A stretch of DNA of 64,000 nt from assembly GCA_025175895.1 (NCBI GenBank), contig CM045991.1:89515174-89579173 (forward strand), read 5' to 3'. Under the pieces are notes generated by a model. It was not told the DNA's origin and searched no databases. It saw nothing but the letters and a program-made list of their open reading frames with translations. The position numbers and the translations under genes were made by a program. How positions within the stretch are numbered: position 1 is the first letter of the stretch; every line of letters begins with the position of its first letter. Of this stretch, positions 58,779-64,000 are shown in pieces. Origin of the DNA: Wurfbainia villosa (Eukaryota; Streptophyta; Magnoliopsida; Zingiberales; Zingiberaceae).

Positions 58779-59806
58779 ACTGTTTCTGGTTTTGTGTGTT
58801 TTGGATTCGGTTAATTTTTTATGCACTTTTTCATATATTATATGTGCCGGATAATAGTAGGATATGCGTAGTTTAACTCTTTGGCTGCATAAGATCCGAC
58901 TATTATGGCCATGTGTGTGTATGTGAATGGATGTGTGTAAAAATTTATTATTTGAATCCTCGGGGTTGACGAGGCTAGATTAGTATTTAATTTTTGTAAT
59001 TAAATACGGCATTGTTTAGCCGATCATTTTAGTTTACTTTCGATCTAGATTATTTGTACACTCCTTCATGGAGTATAGGATCGATGGATGTAAATAAAAT
59101 GATTTATCTCGGCTCGGAACTCTTTGGTGACTTGCGCACGGGAAAAGATGGAGCGGACGAGGTGGCGACACGACGGGATGCATATTGGAGGACAATGTCA
59201 TTATAGTTGGAAAAATTCTATTTTTTCCATATTTATTGCTTATTTGTTTTATATGCATGTTGTGTATGTTTAAAATTCCTCGATTGCAATTTACTAAGTG
59301 GGAGAGGGATATTTTAATTAATTCCCGCGACCTCCATTACAATTTGACATGTGATGCAACAAACTTGCGCGTTGGCTTTGAGTGCCTTCCTCCCCATCGG
59401 ATGGGTTTGTTTGCGGATCACTAGGTCAAATAATGGTTATAGGAAATTATTTAGAGCGTGTGTACTTCCCAGAAGGCACATAATCCAAATAATTCCCTTA
59501 GTATCGTAATGGTGCACACTTAGATACAAATAAAGGTATCCTCCCATCGGAGTCATCGCTTTATTTGTAGGGCTAAAGAGGAACCAACTATTAATTTTAT
59601 TTGTCAAAAAGTAAGGTTGACAAGATAATAAAATTAATGGGTAAAACCTCCTCTTACAAATGTGGAATTCAGATACGCCCACACTATCGTGGCATGCCAT
59701 ATTCTCGTGTTTTGAGGTGTTGGTTGATTTTAGATTTTATTGTTTTGAGGAATCAATAATATTTGAAATCTAATATTTTGATCATTGTGATTTTTAGGAT
59801 TTTCAA
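58779..59806 (+). other. Leader of element F
   Basis: AT-rich sequence between primer site and gag. Nothing coding is recognised, and no repeat like the D hairpins is seen. Confidence 0.6.
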
Positions 59807-60596
59807 ATGGCTTTCAACCCACTTGCCGTGATTTTAAAAGAAAATAAACTTATCGGTCCAAACTACATTGATTGGAAAAGAAACTCGATATTGTCTTAAT
59901 CATGAAGAGTACAAATTTGTACTTTTCGAGGTCTGTCCTCCTAAGCCCTCCGATGACTCGATGAAAAGGAGATAGAACGTTATAAGAAATGGGTTAAGGC
60001 GTATGAGATGGCGCGTGTTACATTTTGCATCTATGTCAAACGAGTCGCAACATCGTGATCGTGCCAGCCATACACTTATGACATGATGTTCAATCTCAAG
60101 GAACTTTTCTGACATCGAGTAGGCTAGGCAGGAGGCTATGAGAAACTTGATGAAGACCTCCATGATCGAGGGAACACCCGTTAGGGATCATGTTCTCAAG
60201 ATGATGACTCATCGTAATGAGATGGAAGTCCTAGGAGCTGAGATCGATGGGGAAACCTGTGTCGATATCATTCTCCGCCTGCCTAGGAGTTTTGGAGCCG
60301 CCAACTACAACATGAACAAAAGGTTGTATTCGTTGGCGGAGCTTCTGACAGAACTCCAGGCGGCAGAGGGGCTTTTTCGTCAGAGTTCTCAAGCCATGGT
60401 CGCTCAGAAGGTTTCTTCCTCTAAACCGAAAGGTAAGAAGAAGAAGAAGCAAGGTGGAGCGAAGAAGGTGGCAACAGGACCTCAGGCAGGAGTGAAGAAG
60501 CCGAAAGGCAAGTGCTTCACTTGCAAGCAGACTGGACATTGGAAGGCTATGTCCTCGCCGAAAGAACAAAGGTATATCTTCTTGTTTAGTTGTTGA
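59807..60596 (+). pseudogene. gag: gag of element F, frame-shifted
   Basis: Starts at ATG 59807 (MAFNPLAVILKENKLIGPNY). A frame change near 59885 and others before 60138 follow. From 60138 the UBN2 part is open (PVRDHVLKMMTHRNEMEVLGAEIDGE, NYNMNKRLYSLAELLTELQAAE). Then come a Lys-rich stretch and CFTCKQTGHWKA, a CCHC knuckle whose last Cys is missing because of the shift near 60550. Two or more indels make it non-functional. Confidence 0.85.
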
Positions 60597-63500
60597 AACA
60601 TGTTTAGCGGTGTTATCTACCAGTGCCTGGTGTGTAGATACAGGAGCCACTGATCATGTCTGCAATACCTTGTAGGGGTTCCAGGAAACCCGACGACTAG
60701 CTGAGGGAGAGATTACCGTCTTCATGGGCAATGCTTCAAAGGTGGCGGCTATTGCAGTGGGAGACGTTTATTTATCTTTTGATAGGAATAAATTTTTGGT
60801 TTTAAGAAATTGTCTTTATGTACCTACTTTTAGAAAGAATTTAATTTCAGTTTCTAAATTGTTTTTGGATGGATATTCTATTTCTTTTAATGACAAGGTG
60901 GTTATAAAAAGGAATAGGGAGATTATCTGTTCTGGTACATTGGTTGGCAATTTATATTCTATTGAACCAAAAACTCCCACGATGCAAATAGAAGTAAATA
61001 ACTCATCTTCTAAATCTAATAAGAGAAAAGAACCTTCGCAAATGAACCAAACATATCTTTGGCATCTAAGGCTTGGTCATATTAACCTAAGTAGAATTCA
61101 AAGGTTGATAGCTGATGGACCTTTGGGTTCATTAGTGGTGGAGGATCTCCCAACCTGCGAATCTTGCTTGGAAGGTAAAATGACCAAGAGGCCTTTCAAG
61201 GCCAAGGGGTATAGAGCCAAAGATGTGTTAGAATTGGTTCATTCTGATTTGTGCGGTCCTATGTCTATCCAGGCAAGAGGTAGCTTTGAATACTTCGTCT
61301 CATTTATAGACGATTATTCAAGGTATGGATACATTTACTTGATGCGCTGCAAGTCTGAATGCTTTGACAAGTTCAAAGAATTCAAGGCTGATGTGGAGAA
61401 CCGTCAAGGTAAAAGTATCAAGATATTACGATCTGATCGTGGTGGCGAGTACCTCTTGGGAGAGTTTAGGAGTTACTTATCAGAGGCTGGGATTCAATCC
61501 CAATTGTCTGCACCTGGCACACCCCAGCAGAATGGTGTAGCGGAGCGAAGGAATAGGACTCTTATGGAGATGGTCAGATCGATGATGAGTTATTCTGAGT
61601 TACCTGATTCGTTCTGGGGGTTTGCTCTGGAAACAGCAGCACACATTCTGAACTTGGTTCCATCTAAGCCGCACTTCTACTCCCACAGAGTTGTGGATCG
61701 GCAAAGCCTAGTCTAAGACATATTCGATTTAGTAGTCCAAAGACATGTGTCAAGGGAGATCCGTAAGTTGGAATCTCGCATGCATGGCGCTTTGTTGGCT
61801 ACCCTAAGGGAACGAAGGGTGGTTTATTCTATAGTCCTAGAGATCGAGGTGATCGTGAGTACGAATGCCAGATTTCTAGAGGAGGATTATGTGATGAACC
61901 ACAAGCCCACGAGTAGGATTGTTCTTGAGGAGATGACAGGGGAAGTCCCGACTTCAGTACCACCGGTACAAGAGGAGACACCACAAGTCACTGCACCGCG
62001 TGTCACAGAGCATACACAGGAGGCACCTCGTCGTAGTGGGAGGGTTGTTAGACAACCCGACAGATTCATGTTTTTGGGAGAGTCTTCGGACTTAGTCCCT
62101 GGTGAACATGAACCTGATCCCTGGACATATGACGAGGCAATCCAAGATAGAGATGCAGTATCTTGGCAAAGAGAGATGAATTCAGAGATCGAATCTATGG
62201 ATTCTAATCAGGTCTGGGAGCTAGTAGAGCCACCCGATGGTGTAAATACCATTGGATGCACGTGGATCTACCAGAGAAAGAGAGGAGTAGACGGGAAGGT
62301 TGAGACCTTCAAAGCTAGGCTTGCGAAAGGGTATACTCGTAAAGAGGGTATCGATTATGAGGAGACCTTTTCACGTGAACTATGCTTAAGTCTATCCGGA
62401 TTCTCTTATCTATAGCTGCTCATATGGATTATGAGATTTGGCAGATGGATGTCAAGACAGCTTTCCTTAACGGAAGTCTTGAGGAGAACATCTATATGCG
62501 CCAACCAGAGGGATTCATTGCTAAAGGCAAAGAGCATCTTGTATGTAAGCTTAATCGGTCCATTTATGGATTGAAGCAAGCTTCTAGATCTTGGAACATC
62601 CGCTTTGATGAAGTAATCCACCATATAGGATTTATTCAAAGTCCTGATGAGCCTTGTGTATACAAGAGATGTGACTAAACGTAGTGGTGTTTCTTGTACT
62701 ATACGTAGATGACATTTTGTTAGTTGGCAACAATATCAAAGTGTTATCAGACGTAAGGGTATGGTTGTCCAAACAGTTTGATATGAAGGACTTGGGAGAA
62801 GTAGGACACATCCTTGGGATCAAAGTTATAAGGGATCGCAAGAAAAGGATGTTGTGCTTATCTCAAGCTTCATACATTGACACTATCCTTGCTCGTTTTA
62901 GCATGCAGAACTCCAAGAAAGGTTTTCTACCTTTTAGGCATGGAGTTCCTTTATCTAAAGAGATGTGTCCCAGAACATCAAAGGAGATAGAGGACATGAA
63001 GGCGGTTCCTTATGCTTCGGCAGTAGGAAGCCTTATGTATGCTATGCTATGTACGAGACCGGATATCTGCTTTGCCGTGGGCATGGTTAGCAGATATCAG
63101 AGTAATCTCGGATGTGACATTGGATCGCATGTAAAGCATATATTGAAGTACCGAGAAGGACTAGGGATTATATGTTTACCGTATCAATTAGTCCTCGTGG
63201 GTTACACGGATTCGGATTTCCAATCGATAGGGACAAGAGTAAGTCTACCTGGGTTTGTGTTTACTTTTGGAGGTGGAGCCATGGAGGAGTGCCAAGGTAA
63301 ATGCGCGGACTCTACCATGGAAGCCGAGTACGTGGCAGCCTCGAGGCAAGGAAGTCAGATGGCTCAGAACTTCTTGATGGACTTGGATGTGATTCCCGGT
63401 TTGCCTGTAACTATCACAATTTATTGTGATAATAGTGGTGCAATGCAAACTCAAGGAACCACGAGCCCATAAGGCAGTAAACACATAGAGCGCAAGTACC

Positions 63501-63646
63501 ACCTTATACAGAGATCGTAAAGAGGAGAAGTTGTTGTCGCCAAGATTGCATCAGAGGATAACCTGGCGGATCCATTCACTAAGGCCCTTCCAGCGAAAGC
63601 GTTTGATAGGCATGTGGAGATGTATGGCAGAGTGATGACGGCATAG
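60597..63646 (+). pseudogene. pol: pol of element F, broken by frame shifts
   Basis: Protease with VDTGATDHVCN (about 60635-60670, one stop after it). GAG pre-integrase (LWHLRLGHINLSRIQ, CESCLEGKM, about 61060-61185). Integrase (SDLCGPM, DDYSRYGY, SDRGGEYLLGEF, PQQNGVAERRNR, 61240-61560). Frame change near 61690-61745. Reverse transcriptase 61960-63000 with a shift near 62320-62380, MDVKTAFLNGS and YVDD (about 62700-62715). RNase H with GYTDSDFQ (about 63200) and STMEAEYVAAS. A stop follows near 63470, then remnants ending DNLADPFTKALPA before TAG 63644-63646. Confidence 0.92.
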
Positions 63647-63657
63647 TCTTTTAGTAT

Positions 63658-63668
63658 AAGTGGGAGAT
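63658..63668 (+). other. Polypurine tract of element F
   Basis: AAGTGGGAGAT just before the 3' LTR, very like the D' tract. Confidence 0.85.
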
Positions 63669-64000
63669 TGTTGGAATGTATACTGAAAGCCTAGCTCTTT
63701 TTGTATGAACATTTTATTTTGAAATAAGAATCACATGATCATTGTTTGCATTTTTTATATTCATTATATATGTGTGCATATTGTCTAATATTTTACATTG
63801 TAGATAACATGGTGCTTGGTGTGGCACAGAAGATCATGTTATCAGTACCTTGTAAAATATAAGTAAAGGCTCACAACCAAGATGGTTTTGGACAAACCAT
63901 TGGCATGGTTGTAGTGTAGCTTGGTATTGTTTTATCTTGAACATAGAGTTACACTAGTACACTTAAGTGTATTGAGTAGACCGACATAGAGGTGATTCAA
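63669..64000 (+). repeat. 3' LTR of element F, first 332 bp
   Basis: TGTTGGAATGTATACTG, near-identical to 56719-57050, and cut by the window end. Confidence 0.95.

Larger units (their letters stand above)
56719..64000 (+). mobile_element. Element F: copia element with 2.0-kb LTR, nested in D', running off the window
   Basis: 5' LTR 56719-58763, primer site 58766-58778, leader, broken gag and pol, and a polypurine tract ending at 63668. The 3' LTR is visible from 63669. The two LTRs differ at only about four places in the 332 bp that can be compared. Gag and pol style suggest the Tork/Angela side of copia (unverified). Despite the similar LTRs, gag and pol carry several frame shifts. Confidence 0.93.

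Noticed and set aside
59034..59700. Small frames in the leader of F
   Set aside because: AT-rich leader, no domains, and no relation to gag, which starts at 59807.

Overview
The window comes from a large, repeat-rich flowering-plant nuclear genome. The evidence is spliceosomal-type introns, plant Ty1-copia and Ty3-gypsy LTR elements primed from initiator tRNA-Met, and a plant Mutator-like transposon carrying a ULP1-type protease. A monocot is plausible but the sequence does not prove it. I find no intact host gene, no RNA gene and no CRISPR. Essentially all of the 64 kb is transposable-element sequence, inserted one element into another, and nearly every coding region is broken.

Layout. (1) 1-5060 is the 3' part of copia-type element A, which has a gag gene but no pol. 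(2) 5061-18606 is a decayed Mutator-like element (MULE). Its transposase is on the + strand (5182-7681) and a DUF1985-like/Ulp1 protease gene is on the - strand (16958-12967), so the two converge. Tandem 225-bp repeats lie between them and related 488-bp repeats lie at the right end. The MULE was hit by two solo LTRs (7682-8881, 14045-15148) and a 715-bp TRIM (10834-11548), all with target-site duplications. (3) 18841-20552 is a gypsy LTR plus broken gag. Inserted at its end is LTR element C (20553-21095, resuming 27910-28641). C contains element B (21096-27904, - strand, same gag-only family as A) and element D (from 28642, + strand). (4) D, a 2.2-kb-LTR copia element, contains a 3.3-kb solo LTR E (30254-33538), a complete SIRE-type copia element G (38419-48887) and a second, inverted copy of its own family, D' (from 49072). 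D' in turn contains copia element F (56719 to beyond the window end). The chain gypsy > C > D > D' > F is five layers deep, and the outer right ends lie outside the window.

How the parts relate. G is the best-preserved element: gag, then pol in the same frame behind one UAG, then a third gene whose natural ATG is joined to its reading frame only by a GT-AG intron. A and B keep SIRE-like gag, primer site and LTRs but lack pol, so any mobility would need enzymes from another element, perhaps a G-like one. The MULE pairs a transposase with a ULP1-like protease, as in Kaonashi-type elements.

Most notable are a CAGTCGACTG palindrome scattered through several LTR families, a repeated exchange of that palindrome for one specific other sequence, clusters of divergence between otherwise similar LTR pairs, and four conserved small hairpins in the leaders of D and D'.
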